A stretch of DNA of 64,000 nt from Tetrahymena elliotti 4EA (GCA_000231825.2 JH720384.1:186001-250000), one strand, 5' to 3'. Positions 25,101 through 39,226 are shown, counted from the first letter of the stretch. Notes: generated from the letters alone by a model not told the origin. A program made the numbers and translations.

Positions 25101-26649
25101 AAAAAGATGGGTAGTCATGACTATTAAGGATAGTGGAATTAAAATCCATGAAAAAAATATCCCTGACTTTTATTTTGAACTCTAAGAACCTTTAGGTTTT
25201 GGTAAAATTTAATTCTTTTTTATTTTAAGATTGATTAAAAAATATTTCTACTTTTGCTGGTTAATCATTGAATAAAAATTTTCTGAAAGCAATTTTATTT
25301 TTTTTCTGATAAAATATTAAGAAAAATTAAAAATTTAATTGAAAAGCTAAAAATAAATCACTGCAAAGTGATTTATATTATTTTGGGGTAGGGTGAGAAA
25401 TTATTTATATATAAAGGATCAAAATTATTTTTAATTATAACTTATATTTAAAAATTTTATTTTAGTTAGCTTTTTAAATTATGACCCCCTTCCCTCCTCC
25501 TACTTAAAATACTATTTTATTTTATCTTAAAATTAAAATACGAAATATAAATTTTTTTTTAGATTATAAAAGAAAATCAAAGGATTTTGTAGAGAAGCTG
25601 AAATTGCATGATAATGAAATAACATAAGAAGAAATAAATGCAAAATTAGATAAATATAAAATAAGATAAAAATAAGAAGCAGACAAAAATGTGATGAGAA
25701 TGAATATTTTTTGTGATTATGAAGGCTATGTTTATTTTAATGAGTTGTTCTACTAGTTTATGAAATTTTCTTTATATGATTCTGTATTTGAACTCTCTAT
25801 TGAAGATCAAAAAGATCCTTAATTGTTGAAGAAGCACAATGCAGCTTTAGAAATAATGAAAAAAGAAGAAAAAGTATCTATGAAAAAGATATAAGTTATA
25901 AAGAAAAAAGTAATGAAAAATTTATTCTATTTTAAGTATATTTATTTATTTGAATCTAATAAAATACTTAGCAATCTAGTCTTCTTAAATCAAAAATTGT
26001 CCATTAGCGTCAATAAGGTGTTAATCCTATGGTTAGAAGATTATTTGTTGGAATGGCATTTAGAAGTTGGCTGCAGTACAGTACAAAAATGCAAGATAAT
26101 ATGAATCAAATTAACTTTAATAAAGAAGATATATCAAGTTAAACAGATACAGATAATAGCTAAGATGAAGATATTGAAAACGAAGAAGAAAACTTATTTC
26201 TTAATAAATCTTTTGAAGATGGAATTCTTTTTAAGAATAAAAAACCTAAGATTATTAAGCGTGAACATACAGTTGCATTGAGAGTAGAAGGTTTAAAAAA
26301 ATATCGTGAAGAATAAAATAGTTAAAAGTAAATCTATCAAGGAAAAAAGTATTTCATCATACCAGATACATAAGTTTATCAAATAGATAACTATGATGAA
26401 TATGATAATTAAGATTATAATTCTTATGCATTTTAGGTTGAATAAAGACAAGATTAGCATACTGATGTAAATTAGTTATATAGAAAGAGTTTGTTTGACA
26501 GACAATCAATTCGTGCTGTAAATCCACTTTAGTTTAGATAGAGTTAAGCAAATATACCATAAGATGATAGTATTGATAAAAATAATATCAATAACTCTTA
26601 AAAAAACTCAGAAACAAATGATTAAAATTCTAAGGAAAAATATAAATGA
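16143..26649 (+). CDS. Voltage-gated calcium channel alpha subunit, copy 1
   Basis: Four-domain (24 transmembrane segment) pore-forming subunit of CaV type, roughly 2,900 residues in many exons. The first exons are 16143-16161, 16285-16493, 16590-16882 and 17022-17763. Domain I spans about 17040-17930, II about 21490-22540, III about 22920-24110 and IV about 24255-25060. S4 segments: LRSLRVLRPLRSIRK (I), FRSLRILRVFRVLRVTRLLR (II), IKILRLLRTLRPLR (III), IIRILRVLRVSRLFK (IV). Pore motifs NEGW, LENW, FEGWP and GEDW put Glu in all four filter positions, predicting Ca2+ selectivity. The I-II linker is about 1,000 residues, Lys/Gln/Asn-rich. After domain IV come LQEPLGFG and a CDYEGYVYFNELFYQF segment, matching the EF-hand/pre-IQ part of CaV tails, and then a basic GVNPMVRRLFVGM segment. 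In ciliates such channels drive Ca2+ entry controlling ciliary beat; localisation here is inferred. Confidence 0.93.
25202..25562 (+). other. Enlarged intron of channel copy 1 with hairpin
   Basis: This intron splits the codon after ...PLGF. The same intron in copy 2 is only about 60 nt (37621-37680), while here it is 361 nt. It contains a perfect 10-bp inverted repeat at 25353-25376 (ATAAATCACT-GCAA-AGTGATTTAT), followed by a G-rich stretch (25384-25396) and a C-rich stretch (25484-25500) that could pair with each other. These stand out in DNA that is otherwise nearly all A and T. Confidence 0.6.
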
Positions 26650-27890
26650 AATAATTAATTCATAGAAATAATATATATTTTTTAAATATTTTTGAAATAT
26701 TGTTTGATTAAAAAGATAATTAGGTTTAAATTAATTTCTTATTTAATTCACTTTTTGAAAATTTTTAAAATGATATTAAAAAAAATTTAAATTAAAAAAC
26801 TCAATATTTTTTGACATTTTTTAGGTTTTATTTAATTTAGCATATTTTCATGTATAACTTCAGTTTAAATTATCCGTTATGATGCAAGAGGAAAAAGGGA
26901 AACTATATATGTAATCAAAAAATTATAAATTATCCTTTTTATTTTAATAAAAAAACCAGATTGTAGGTAGGTCTTGTCATCTTAATAAATAAAATTAATG
27001 TCCTTAAATTTTATTAAGAATGCTTTGGATTATCTTAATTGCACATTTGTTGGAATGACTACTCATAAAATAAATTAATTCCTAAAAAATAATCTATTTT
27101 TCTTTTTACTTATTAAGATAATCCAATCTTATTATAATAACTTCTATCAAGTGTTTTTTTTAAATTAATAATTAATTAGCTATGAGTATAATTTTTAAAA
27201 TTACTAATAATTATTAATTGAAAAAAAAATGAGAAAGTAATGATTTAAAAATGAGGAATACTGATAAAAATTATGTTTAAAAATTACAAGAAACTTTCAA
27301 ATCCTAAACTAATTTATTTAAATTAGTATTTAAATAAAGAAATGAAGTTGAATCTAAAGATATAATCTTGTTCTTATTGGAAAATAGACTCAAATATTTA
27401 CTTCATTATTTAAAAAATGAAATCTAAAATAATTTTTTCATAAAAAATAAGTAAATAAAATGTAATTTTTTAAAGATTTTTAAAATTATATTTTAATTTT
27501 AATTTAAGTTTATTTTAACTGAATGTTAGTAAATGAAATGTAGTTTTTATAATAAAATGAATAGAATATATTTTTTACTGATGATATTTAATCTATTTAA
27601 TTTAAATAGCTGAAAAAACATCTATTTTTTAATAAATAAACTCTAATTTTTAAAGATCATTTGTTGTTAAGAATTAAATTACTTATTATTTTTATTAATT
27701 AATTAAAAATGTTTCTTCATTCAAAAAAGTAGAAGTTCATGTTAGTTAGTTTTACTATGTTTTTTAATATTCACTTTTTTTACATTTAAAAACTAATGAT
27801 AAAATATTCAATCAATTTTTGTTAACTTATTTGTTTAAAAATTTAGGCTTTAAAATAAGAATAAAAGAAACTAAATTTGTTAACAGTAAA
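26650..27890. promoter_or_regulatory. Intergenic region between channel copies 1 and 2
   Basis: About 1.24 kb of AT-rich sequence with no supportable exon. It holds the 3' end of copy 1 and the promoter of copy 2, which point the same way. Confidence 0.55.
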
Positions 27891-30800
27891 ATGAATTCTT
27901 AAACAATAGGTAAATTTAAAGTTAATTCAAATTACTCTCAATATTCTAAAAAAATAATTAATAAAGAAATAGCATGAAAAATATTTTAGAAAATATCCAT
28001 TTTTATAAAACAAAACATTTTATTCAACTTATTTTGTTTTATTTATGTAGAGGCAAGCTGGCTTAAAAAGCTTCGATAAGTGCTAAAGTAGGAGATATCA
28101 GAAGAGTATGAAGAGGATTAAACTTAGCATAATTAAAAATTAATAGGAAAAGCATCTACAGATATTATAAGTGAAAAAGCTGATAAAAATTAAGAGAGTG
28201 ATCAAGGATCTTCTTCTTCGTCATTTGATTTTGATTGCTTAGTAGAAGATAATGTAATAAATACATAATAAGTAAAATTAAAAAAATTTAATGCTATTAT
28301 TATAAAAATAAAGTAAAATTAGAGGAATGCCTACATAAAAGTTGTAAATGCATTCTTGGAGTAGGAATCTGATTAAAGCGACAATGAAATTAAAAAAAAC
28401 CAAAACAACCAAATAAAATTATAAAAATAGATTGAAAATCAATATGAGTAAGAGTTTGAAACTGAATTTTAACTAAATAAGCTCAGCATAGATAACAACC
28501 CTGTATTAGATGTTATAGAAATGAGTGTTTTTGATAGAATTGCTCTTTTTCAAGCCTCAACAATATTTGAAAAAATCTACAAATAAATGTGGTACATAAA
28601 AGAGTAATTTTTTTATTAGATTATGATAAAACATTCCTATTAATTTTCATAGTTTTTTTTTTTGCAAAGTTCTATATTAATTTAAATGTCTTGAATATTT
28701 CTACTAAACTTCTTTTTACATAATTGTAGAAAGAAGCTATATTTTTTAAATAAGAATGGAAAAAAAATTATTTAAGAATAAGCTTGATTCAAGTTATTTT
28801 TTATTTATTTAAATTATTTAAGAATAAATTTTAACTATTAAAATTATTTTTAACATAAAAAGAAAAATTACCTACACTTGTCTAAGCATAGTTAACCATA
28901 ATATATTTACTCTATTTACATTATCTGTAATTATATTTAACTCAGTTATGTTAGCTTAAGATGATCCAACAACAAATGTTGATAATAATCCTGCAATAGA
29001 TCTTACTCTACTTATCATATATACAATTGAAATGTGTTTAAAAATATTAGCTATGGGTTTTATATTCAATAAAAACTCCTATTTGAGTGAAGGATGGAAT
29101 GCGTTGGATTTTATCATCATAATTACTGGATGGCTCCCATACTTAATTAACTCAAGTTCTTTTAATTTGACTGCACTCAGATCTCTAAGAGTATTACGTC
29201 CTCTAAGATCAATAAGCAAAGTTAAAATTTTAAACTAACTTGTTACAGCTTTATTTACTGCTATACCTCTTTTGAAAGATGCCATGATTATTTTGTGCTT
29301 TTTTTTTGGAGTTTTTGGTATTGCTGGTCTCTAACTCTTTACTGGCTAGTTAAAAACTCGTTGTATTGAAGTTTCAACAGGTATTAAATATGGTGATGAA
29401 AACAATAACTTGTTTATTTGTGCTTCTGATAGCGATTGTGTAATTTCGAGTAATATGGTCTATGTCTGTGCCAAAGGAATGGTAAGCCCCAATTACGATT
29501 ACTATAATTTTGACACTTTTGGTTGGTCTTTGCTTAATGTTTACATTGTAGTTAGCAATGAAGGATGGTCTACAATCATGCAATATATAATGGTTGGTTT
29601 TAATGTAATTTAGAAATATTATTATCAATTTTATTAAATTACAAATAAAATTTTATTTTTCTCAACAAAATCTCTATTTTTCTTTTATAAAATCTCTCAT
29701 TTTTTCTTTTAATAAACAATAATAAAAATATCAAAAAAAACTTTTGAAAATGAATAATATAATGTCCTTTTTTTGAAAATTTTCAAAACTATTAAAACCT
29801 TTCATTTTAAGAAAATAAATCATTAATTTTACTCAGGAAAAATTTGCAAGTGTAAACTTTTAGAAAATAAATTTATTATTTTTCTAAAGAAAATTATCTC
29901 ATACAACATGAAAGACACTTATTAAAAAATTTATATTTAAATTTTAAAATATTTTTATTAATTATTATTTTAAAATAGTTTTTTGCTTTTCTATATTTCT
30001 TCTTGATTGTGTATCTTGGTACTTGGTTGCTGGTTAATTTATGTATGGGTATTATAGCTGTTAAATATAGTGAATCTATTGCAAATTAGAATATTTAGTA
30101 AAGTTAGAAATAAAAGTTTGAAGGGTATAATATGCAAAATCTAATTAGATGGGGTATATACAAGACAAATAAAATTCTTTACAAAGAACTAGACGAACAA
30201 AAGAAAATAAAAAAAAATTTATTCGATTTAAGCTTTTCTATGAGCTCATTACTTGCCTCATATAAAAGATCAAATAAAAAGTAAGAGACTACAGTTTAAA
30301 AAAATATAAGAGGTAGTTAGGATATTCAAAATAAGAATTTAAGTAAAATTCTCCCATTAGATATCAATGCATAAACAGAAGCTAAGTAATTAGTTAAAGC
30401 TGAAAATGAATAAACTCCTAATTAAAAGGAAATAACACATATGATTCCTATGATTAATGTAGTAGAAAAAAAGATAGACACAGAAAATGAGAATGAAGAA
30501 TAAACCAAAAATAATGATGATAAAAATATTCTTCTTAAAAAATTGACTGTTTAAAATGAAAGTAATTCAAATGGTAATTCAACTCCTATCTCTGCTAAAG
30601 TTAAATTATCTTTAGGTATTATTAGATAAAATTCCACTTTAAACTAAATTGTGGAAGAATCTAAGAACTCAAGTAAGAAACAATATGAGCACAGTAAATA
30701 TAAAAATGAAAAAGGTAAAACAAAGTAAATACCTTCAAGCAATGAAAAATAAACATTTAGTGCTTTTGTAGACCCTTCTTTATTAGCCAACAAGCTTGAA

Positions 30801-33800
30801 CTGATAAAAACTGAATGTAATATTTTCTTTCTCTTTTTTAAATCAATAAATATTTTTTAAAATTAAAAGAAATCTAATAAAAAAGAATCTCAAAAAAGCT
30901 AATTCCTAATTCAAAAGAGTATCAAAAAATTGAAAGCAACTTTTAGAAGTACTATGAATTATAATCATAGAAGTAAGATCAATAAAAGTTTAGTTTTGCT
31001 CCAATATAGAAATAAAAACCTTAATAGTCTGATTAAAAACTATCTCTGAAGAAAATACAAGCTACTGTGAATAAAGATGAAGATAGATAATAGTAATTAT
31101 CTAGGAAAAAATCTAGAAATGCTCATGATGCTAGAAGAGCCTCCAAAAGATTAAATAATATGTTTTAATTTTAAGAAAATTTTAAAGAGTAGGAAGAAGA
31201 AAATGATGAAGATTTCTTGATGCAGATTGAAGATATTCTTGAAAAGAGTTTAAGCAAAGAGCCAGATTAAATAAATACAGCAGGAGAGGATGATGTTATT
31301 ATAGAATAAAATTATTTAAATTAATTTTAAAATTAATTGGATTTTCACTCTTTGAAACAACAGAAAAAATAAAATAAAATACAAAAATCTCCTATCTAAG
31401 AAAAAGAGAAAGATAACTTTGCAAAATATTCTCATTCATAAGAGCCTCAGTTTAAAAAAATATCAGAAAATAGATTTTCTTCTCACAGTCTTGACAAAAA
31501 GAGAGCATTTGCTTTTAAGAGAGGAACAAAAGATATTTCAAATCCAAACAAAATATCTTAGAATACTGAAACTAAAAGCAATAGCAATGATGAGTCTTTA
31601 TCAGACATTTCTGAAATGTCTTTCTTAGTTTAAGAAGAATTAGAGTCAGAAATAAATTAAAGACCTTAACTTTTTAAGAAGAATTCTACAATAAATTAAC
31701 TATTCAATGAATTAGAAATTTAAGTGAAGAAGAATAAAAATTAGAAAGATGATCATTCTCACTCTCTTTAGAAAAATAATTAACATCACAGAAGATCAAC
31801 TAAAGTAAGCCAAAATTTTTTTTTATTAATTTTGATAAATGTTTAAAAATAATTTATAATAATAAAGAACATTAAATTGAATCATGAGCATTAAGAAACA
31901 TATTTAAGCTAAGATACAAGGAACATAGAGTAATAGCTTTAAAATAAGATTAACAAACAGATTGATTAGAAAGCTGAAGATTTTAGACTATTGCTTGACT
32001 CTAAATACTTAAAACCAAGAGTCATTTATGCTGAATCTAGTGATTATACTGATGATATACTTCCTACTAAATTATAAAAAGAAGCTGAGCTATTTTAAAA
32101 ATCTTAAGATGAGAAAATAAGGAGAATGAGATTCAAATTAAAACAAATGACAAGTATTTGCATCAGGAAAAATAAAATTAAAAAATGTAATAAAAATTTA
32201 AGTTTTTATTTATTTAGTAATTTTTTATTTTAATAAAAAAGAAAATGGTATAAAATTACCTTTCTACAAGTCTAAAAGAGTCGAAGTCATGCAAGAAGAT
32301 ATGATATTAGATGCTATGCTTGCAGGCAAATTTACAAATGATAATTAATCTATTAGATATTCAAAGCATCCAGATTAAAAAAATGACATTCAAAGCTATG
32401 ACAGTCCTAATCCTTTCAAATAAACTAAAATGAGTAGCTTTATGCCAAAAACTACACTTAACAAAGGACAATCTTAGAAAGATGAAGAGAGAAATAGTGT
32501 GATTTAAAATAATTAACCAAAATAATTACCATTTAGCCCAAGTTTACTTACAAAATAAACTTTCTAGAATAAACAATTTAATTTTGAATAAAACTTACCA
32601 ACACTTAAGTTAGATCTAAAAAGTACTACTGTTTTTAGTAAATTAGAGCAATTTAACCTAAATGATTAATAGAAAGACTAGAGTAATTCTATTAATTAAG
32701 ATGTAGCAGCTAATAATATTCCTTCAACTAAAAATGTCAAAGATGAAATTAAAGACTCACCAAGAGAATTTAATAAGGATAACATTTCAGCAATCGAAGC
32801 AGATAGTAAGAATGATAAATAAGCAAAAAGTAGCAAAAATATTTCAATAATTTAACAAAGCGAATAGGATTAACAAAACTTTACTTCTAAAATTCAAAGC
32901 ATTAGAAATAGGAATAATAGTGTTCAATCTAATTAAGATCAACTTAATAATTCTGTTATATAAAAGTTTGTAATAAAACAAACTGATAGAAAGTTGAATT
33001 CAAGTACATTAACATTTTAGCAAAAGAAAGGAAAAAATGAAAAAGGGGATTAGCTTGAAAACTAATGGGATTTATAAAAAGCTATTTCAAAGATATTTTC
33101 AGATGCTGTAGAATAAGAAAAAGATGAGATATAGCAATAGTAATAGGACTAAGAATAAAGATTTAATGGTATGAGAGATTAAAAAACATAGTTATAGTAA
33201 ACCAAACCATTATCTACACACAAAAACTATTATGAAACAATGATGCATTAATTGGAATAAAAAAATATCAAAAAAGCAGAAAGATAACTAGAAATACTCA
33301 ATAAATCTGAGTCAATGTAGGTTTAGTAGGCAGATAATAAAAGTTTACAATCAACTGATCTAGGCTAATCTACCATGAGTTTAATGAATGAAGAGAATGA
33401 TGATAATTAAAACTCTAAATATTTCGTCTTAAGTTAATAGTCAGATGCATTTGACCTAGACAAATTTTAATAAGAAGATGTTGAATAAAAATATTTGTTA
33501 CAAGTAAAAAAAGAAATATCAAACTATGAAAAAAAAGGTATTTGCGAATTAAAAGTGTAAACCTCAGCTGACGATGTCTTATCAATAAATCTTAAATATA
33601 AAAATTAGGAAGCTCTTAATATGATTTTATCCTCCATGAATTATAAATAAGAACTATTAGAATAAAATGAAGGAGGAATGATTGGTATCATTGAAGCCTT
33701 TCGTAGAAGAGTTAAATTTGTAGTCATGCATTCATTGTTTGAAAATTTAATTATGCTTTGCGTTTTGTTGAATACCCTACTTCTTTGCCTTGACGGTATT

Positions 33801-36800
33801 GTTCCATCATCAAGTAATTTTTTTTTTCAAACATTTTTCTCATTTTTTTCTAATTTAAGATATTTCATTCCCATATACTTTTATTTATTAAAGGAAAAAG
33901 TATCAAATAAATTATTTTTTCAACAATCTAAAACAAATTACATATAAAATTAACATTTTTTTTAACCTTTAATTAATTATCATTGAAGTAAACTAAAATA
34001 GAAATTAAATTCCTTAATTTTACAAATCCAAATTAGGATTTTTTCCATACTTAGATAAAGAATATTTTATTTTAAACTATTAAAAATACAAACAAATATA
34101 ATTAAACTGGATTTAATTGTATTTAAAAAAATTTTTAAAATAAAAGGTAGTAGTCTGCTAGATACATTTAACTTTATTTTTACAATACTTTTCGCAGTAG
34201 ATATGGGTCTAAAAATAATTGGCCTAGGTTTAGTAGCTTATGCTTCTGATAAAATGAATATCTTTGATGCTTTAATTGTAAGTTTGTCTATTTTTGAGTT
34301 AATTTTCTTAAATGGTTCAAGCTCAGTTAGTGCTTTTCGTTCAATTAGAATTTTAAGAGTGTTTAGGGTTTTGAGAGTAACAAGATTGTTAAGATCTTTG
34401 CAATTTATGAAAATTTTGGTGACAGCTATTTCTTCTACTTTAGAGTAGTTCATTTATATATTACTACTTTTATTTTTAGTTATGTTTATTTATGCTCTTT
34501 TGGGAATGAGTTTGTTTGGAGGAAACTGGCCAACTTACAATTCATCTGTTCCTTCTAGATTAAATTATGATTAATTTATAAATGCTGCTTTTGCTGTTCT
34601 TGATTTACTCACACTTGAAAATTGGAATGATTAACTTACAAATTGTTTGATATCAAATGTAAATAACTATGTATGCACAGCTTATTTAATATCAATGATT
34701 TTCATTGGAAATTACATATTACTTGGTTTAGTTTTAGCTATTATGCTAGATTCTTTTGATTCAGCAGAAGTATAAAAGGATAGGTAAGAAATAGAAAGTA
34801 GATTTGAAGTTGTTTAAGATATAACATTTGGTCATACTAGTATGGGTACAACTTTTATGAATAACTTATCTTAGAGTATGTACTAATCATCTAATAACAT
34901 TAGCAGAATATCAGGAGGTATCTAATAGAGTGGAGCTTTGTAGAGATCCGTAACGCTTTCAAGATAAGAATTAAATAGATTAAATCAGTCAAATGACTCA
35001 GCTTAGATAGAGAAAACAAAGTCAATCATCTAAGGAGATGATAACAGCAGTGACAAAGCAACTGTCCTGAATTCAGAATCAAAATTGAATAAAGATAATA
35101 AAAAAAATAAGAATCAATTTATATGGTTTGATGGAGTAGAATGTGAAAAATCTTTGTATTTATTCTCAAAAGAAGGAACATTCAGGAGAATTATTTACTA
35201 AATTTATAAACACCCTCTTTTTGAGAAAACCGTGCTTTTGTAATAATTTAGATTTTTTTGTTATTTAATTCATTTCATTTTATTTTTAAATAGAGTTATT
35301 ATTTTAACATCTTTCAAACTAACATTTGATACCTACATCAGTGTAAATGATGTGTGGGCTACAGAATTCAGTAATGACCTCGATTTAGTATTTACCATAT
35401 TTTTCCTTTGTGAATATTTGATCAAAGTTATTGCTCTTGGATTTGTTTTAGATAAAGGATCCTATTTAAGAGATAGCTGGTGTTAGTTAGATTTTTTTAT
35501 TGTTGTTAGCAGTTTGGTTGATCTAAGTTTTGCTTCAATCAACTTAAATGCTATTAAAATTCTTAGACTGTTGAGAACCCTCCGTCCTTTGAGACTTTTA
35601 TCCTAAAATAAATCTATGAAATTGATTGTAACTGCTCTAATGGAATCTATTGGAGGCATAGCAAATATGATTATTGTAGTACTTATCATTTGGTATTTTT
35701 TATTTACTAATTATTTAATCAATAATTTTATATTAAAATTTATCAATTAGGCTTATGTTTGCCATTCTTGCTCTAAATTTAATGTAAGGAAAGCTTTTTT
35801 ATTGCAATACAACTGGTGCATAGCTCTCTGGAAACTATAATATTTACTAGTATCACAAAGAATAGGTATAATATAGAATACTATTATTATTCTAAATTAG
35901 GTTTACATTACCTGCAATTTAAACCTTACAAATATTTCCAAATTTAGTGCCGTTTTACTTAAGTTTTATAATTATTTTTTTATTAAAAATCAAATTGTCC
36001 AATTATTAATTACTAATTATTTTAAAATTAAGTGTAATAAATTACCTGGGGCATTTTGGGATAGGTACCCTAATAACAATGATAATATAGGATTTAGTAT
36101 GGTTATGCTTTTTGTACTTTCAACATTTGAAGGATGGCCAAATTATGTGTGGTATTATCTGGATGCAAGTGATACAGGTCCAGTTTGGAATAATAGTAAA
36201 TATTTTGGCATCTTTTTTACTGTTTTTATATTTGTAGGAAGCTTCTTCTCTATCAATTTGTTCACTGCTATTATTTCTTTTAACTTTGATATAGCAAGTA
36301 AGAAAGCTAAGAATGCATTTCTTACTGATGATTAGTCTTAGTGGATAGAGCTTCAAAGACTAATAGTCTAATCAACACCAGACTTTGCCTCTATTAAACC
36401 ACCTGATAACAAATTTAGAAAGACAGTAAAATCATTCAATTTACTTACTATTTTCTCACTAAAATTAGTATTTCATTAGAAAATAAATAAAAACTTTAAA
36501 ATACTTTAATTATTAATTACTTTAAACCCTCATCATTTTATATTAGATGGTGAAAATTTTTGTTATAAAATTTCAAAATAAAAATTTTTTGTAAAAATTA
36601 AAAAAAGTGATTTCACTTTTCGAACTTTTTGAGGATTTAAATTATTTAATAAAATAAATATTTAATATCAAAATAATTAGTTATGGAGAATATCTGAATC
36701 ACCTAAACTTGATATCTTTATTATTACCTGTATTATTGGTAATGTTATTGTAATGGCTATGTCTTATGATACATCTAGTCCTGATTACGAATCAAAATTA

Positions 36801-38776
36801 TAACTAGTGAATCTTTTATTTACATCTGTTTTCATAGCTGAAAGCATTCTGAAAATACTGGCTTATGGAATTAAGGGTTATTTTTATAATGGATGGAATC
36901 AATTTGACTTTTTTGTTGTATGCTCTTCAATAGTAGATATTATTATGAGCTAATTAGGAAAATCTTTTATTTCCTTTTTGAAAGCTGGTCCTTAAATTGC
37001 AAGAGTTTTAAGAGTATTGAGAGTTTCAAGACTTTTAAAGCTGATCAAATCATTTTAAGGATTGTAAAAACTAATATAAACAACAGTTTTTGCCTTTCCT
37101 AAATTTTTAAATGCAACTTTATTGTATATTCTCTTCTATTTTATATTTTCAATCTTAGCTTGGTTTTTATTTTCAGATATCCGGTAAGAATATTCCACTT
37201 TTTGAATGTAAGATTAACTTTTATTATTTAAATATAGATCAGGATGGAGAGTTAGTAACTTTTGGAATTTTAGTAATTTCCATAGGTCTATTATTCTTTT
37301 AGTTAGAATGAGCACAGGAGAAGATTGGTATCTTGTCATGTATGATACATTTAATCACTATGGAATAATTGGTCTCATTTATTTTATCTCTTTTTACACT
37401 GTTCAATCATATATATTAATGAATTTGTTCGTCTTGATTATAATGAATGAGTTTGAGGAAAATTACATTAATCCAGATAACCCTCTATCTAACTTTAATG
37501 AACAAGAAGAGTATTTCAAAAAAAGATGGGCACAAATGACTTAAAAAGACAGTGGAATTAAGATACATGAAAAGTATCTTACTGAATTTTACTTTAATCT
37601 TCCTGCTCCATTAGGATTTGGTAAATTATCTATTTGGTTTTAATTAAAATAATTATTTAATTTGAATTTTATTTTATTAGATTTTACCAAAAAGGCTAAT
37701 GATTTTGTTGAGTAGATAAAATCTCGTGATAGTGAAATTTCACATGATGAGATATAAAGTAGAGTCGACAGATTTAGGATAAGATAAAGACAAGAAGCTG
37801 ACAAGAATATTATGAAAATGAATGTCTTTTGTGATTATGAAGGATATATTTACTTTAATGATCTCTTTTACTAATTATTTAAATTCTCTTTATACAATTC
37901 AGTTTATGAATTAAATCAATATTAAATTGATGATCCTAAGGCGATTTAAAGGCATAACACTGCTCTTGAAATACTTAAAAAAGAAGAAAAGGTTACTTGG
38001 AAAAAAATAGGAATCATCAAAAAAAAGGTAATTTAAAAATTGTAAATTTGCCATAATAAATCTTTACATTTTTGCAAAACAAGTAATCAAGTTTATTGAA
38101 GTCTAAAATTGTACTTTAGCGTTAACAAGGTGTTAATCCAATGGTGAGAAGATTATTTGTTGGAATGGCTTTTAAGAGTTGGCTTTAATATAGCATTAAA
38201 ACTTAAGAGAATTTAAATTAAATCAACTTTAATAAGGAAGATATATCAAGTTAAACAGATTCGGATAATAGTTAGGAGGAAATTTAAAATGAAGAATCAG
38301 AAAATTTCTTCTTAGATAAATCATTAGATGAAGGAATTCAGTTTAAAAAGTAATAATCAGGTATAATTAAAAGATAGCACACAGTTATCCATAGGCCTGG
38401 AGGTCTTAAAATGTATAAAGAAGAACATGAAAACTAGAAATAATTTAAATCAAATAAAAAATACCATCGCTTACCTAATGTTGATGTATACAGGCAGGAA
38501 TATTATGATGAATAAAATGCTAAATATTTCTAAGTGTAGGAAGAAGATATATATGTTGAAACTAAGCATCATATTTAAGAAGAAGTAGCAGGTAGGAAGT
38601 CTATGCTATAAAGACCTTCTATTCTTTTCTCCAATCCTACCTAATAAAGAAAAAGTGTATTGCATACTTTAGTATAAGAAACAGATACCACTTAGGCAAG
38701 AAAATCTGTTAATTAAAAATATCAATCTAAAAACTAAGAAAATACTATTTTAGAAAATGAAAATGAACAAAAGTGA
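27891..38776 (+). CDS. Voltage-gated calcium channel alpha subunit, copy 2
   Basis: Close tandem paralogue of copy 1, roughly 2,800 residues. The tiny first exon (27891-27909) joins 28051 in the same phase as in copy 1 and gives MNSQTIEASWLKKL, against MQPSVIEANWIRKL. Domain I spans about 28880-30060, II about 33670-34770, III about 35130-36400 and IV about 36683-37500. S4 motifs: LRSLRVLRPLRSISK, FRSIRILRVFRVLRVTRLLR, IKILRLLRTLRPLR, IARVLRVLRVSRLLK. The filter motifs NEGW, LENW, FEGWP and GEDW again give EEEE. The I-II linker is about 1,000 residues with little similarity to copy 1 except short islands. Some introns are larger than in copy 1 (29605-29978 and 33814-34146) at identical positions. 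The tail keeps PLGF, CDYEGYIYFNDLF and GVNPMVRRLFVGM. The stop is TGA at 38774-38776, convergent with the ABC transporter. Confidence 0.93.
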
Positions 38777-39226
38777 TTATGTTCGATATACATATTTTCA
38801 TAAAACATTGTTAGCCTTTAAAAATAATAAAAATTAATTAATTTTATATCAAAAATTATTAAACTCTGTTTAAATATTTCTTTTATAATTCAACAAACTA
38901 AAATAAAAGCCTTAAAATATTTGAGTATTTATTTAAACAATACTTAATAAAAAGAAAATAAAATATTTTAGTATTTATTTTAACAATACTTATTTAAAAA
39001 AGTAACTTAAATTAAAAATTTAAATGAAATAATGAGATAATGATTAATAAAATATGTATTTTATACCCCTCAATAAATTAATAATTTCTGTTTACATCAG
39101 AATATTTTGATTTATTAAATTTTTAAAATTTCTATTAAATTGAAAATATATAATTAATATTTAAAATGAAAATTAGATTGTTTAAATAGAATAATTTTTT
39201 TTAGTTTTATTTAATATATCATTCAT
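38777..39226. other. Short intergenic region between convergent genes
   Basis: 450 bp holding the 3' ends of channel copy 2 (plus) and the ABC transporter (minus). It includes a two-copy direct repeat at 38914-38992 and no coding signal. Confidence 0.6.
38914..38992. repeat. 33-nt direct repeat, two copies
   Basis: Copies at 38914-38946 and 38960-38992 share AAAATATTT(G/T)AGTATTTATTT(A/T)AACAATACTTA with two mismatches, separated by a 13-nt A-rich spacer. It lies in the shared 3' region of two convergent genes. Confidence 0.7.
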
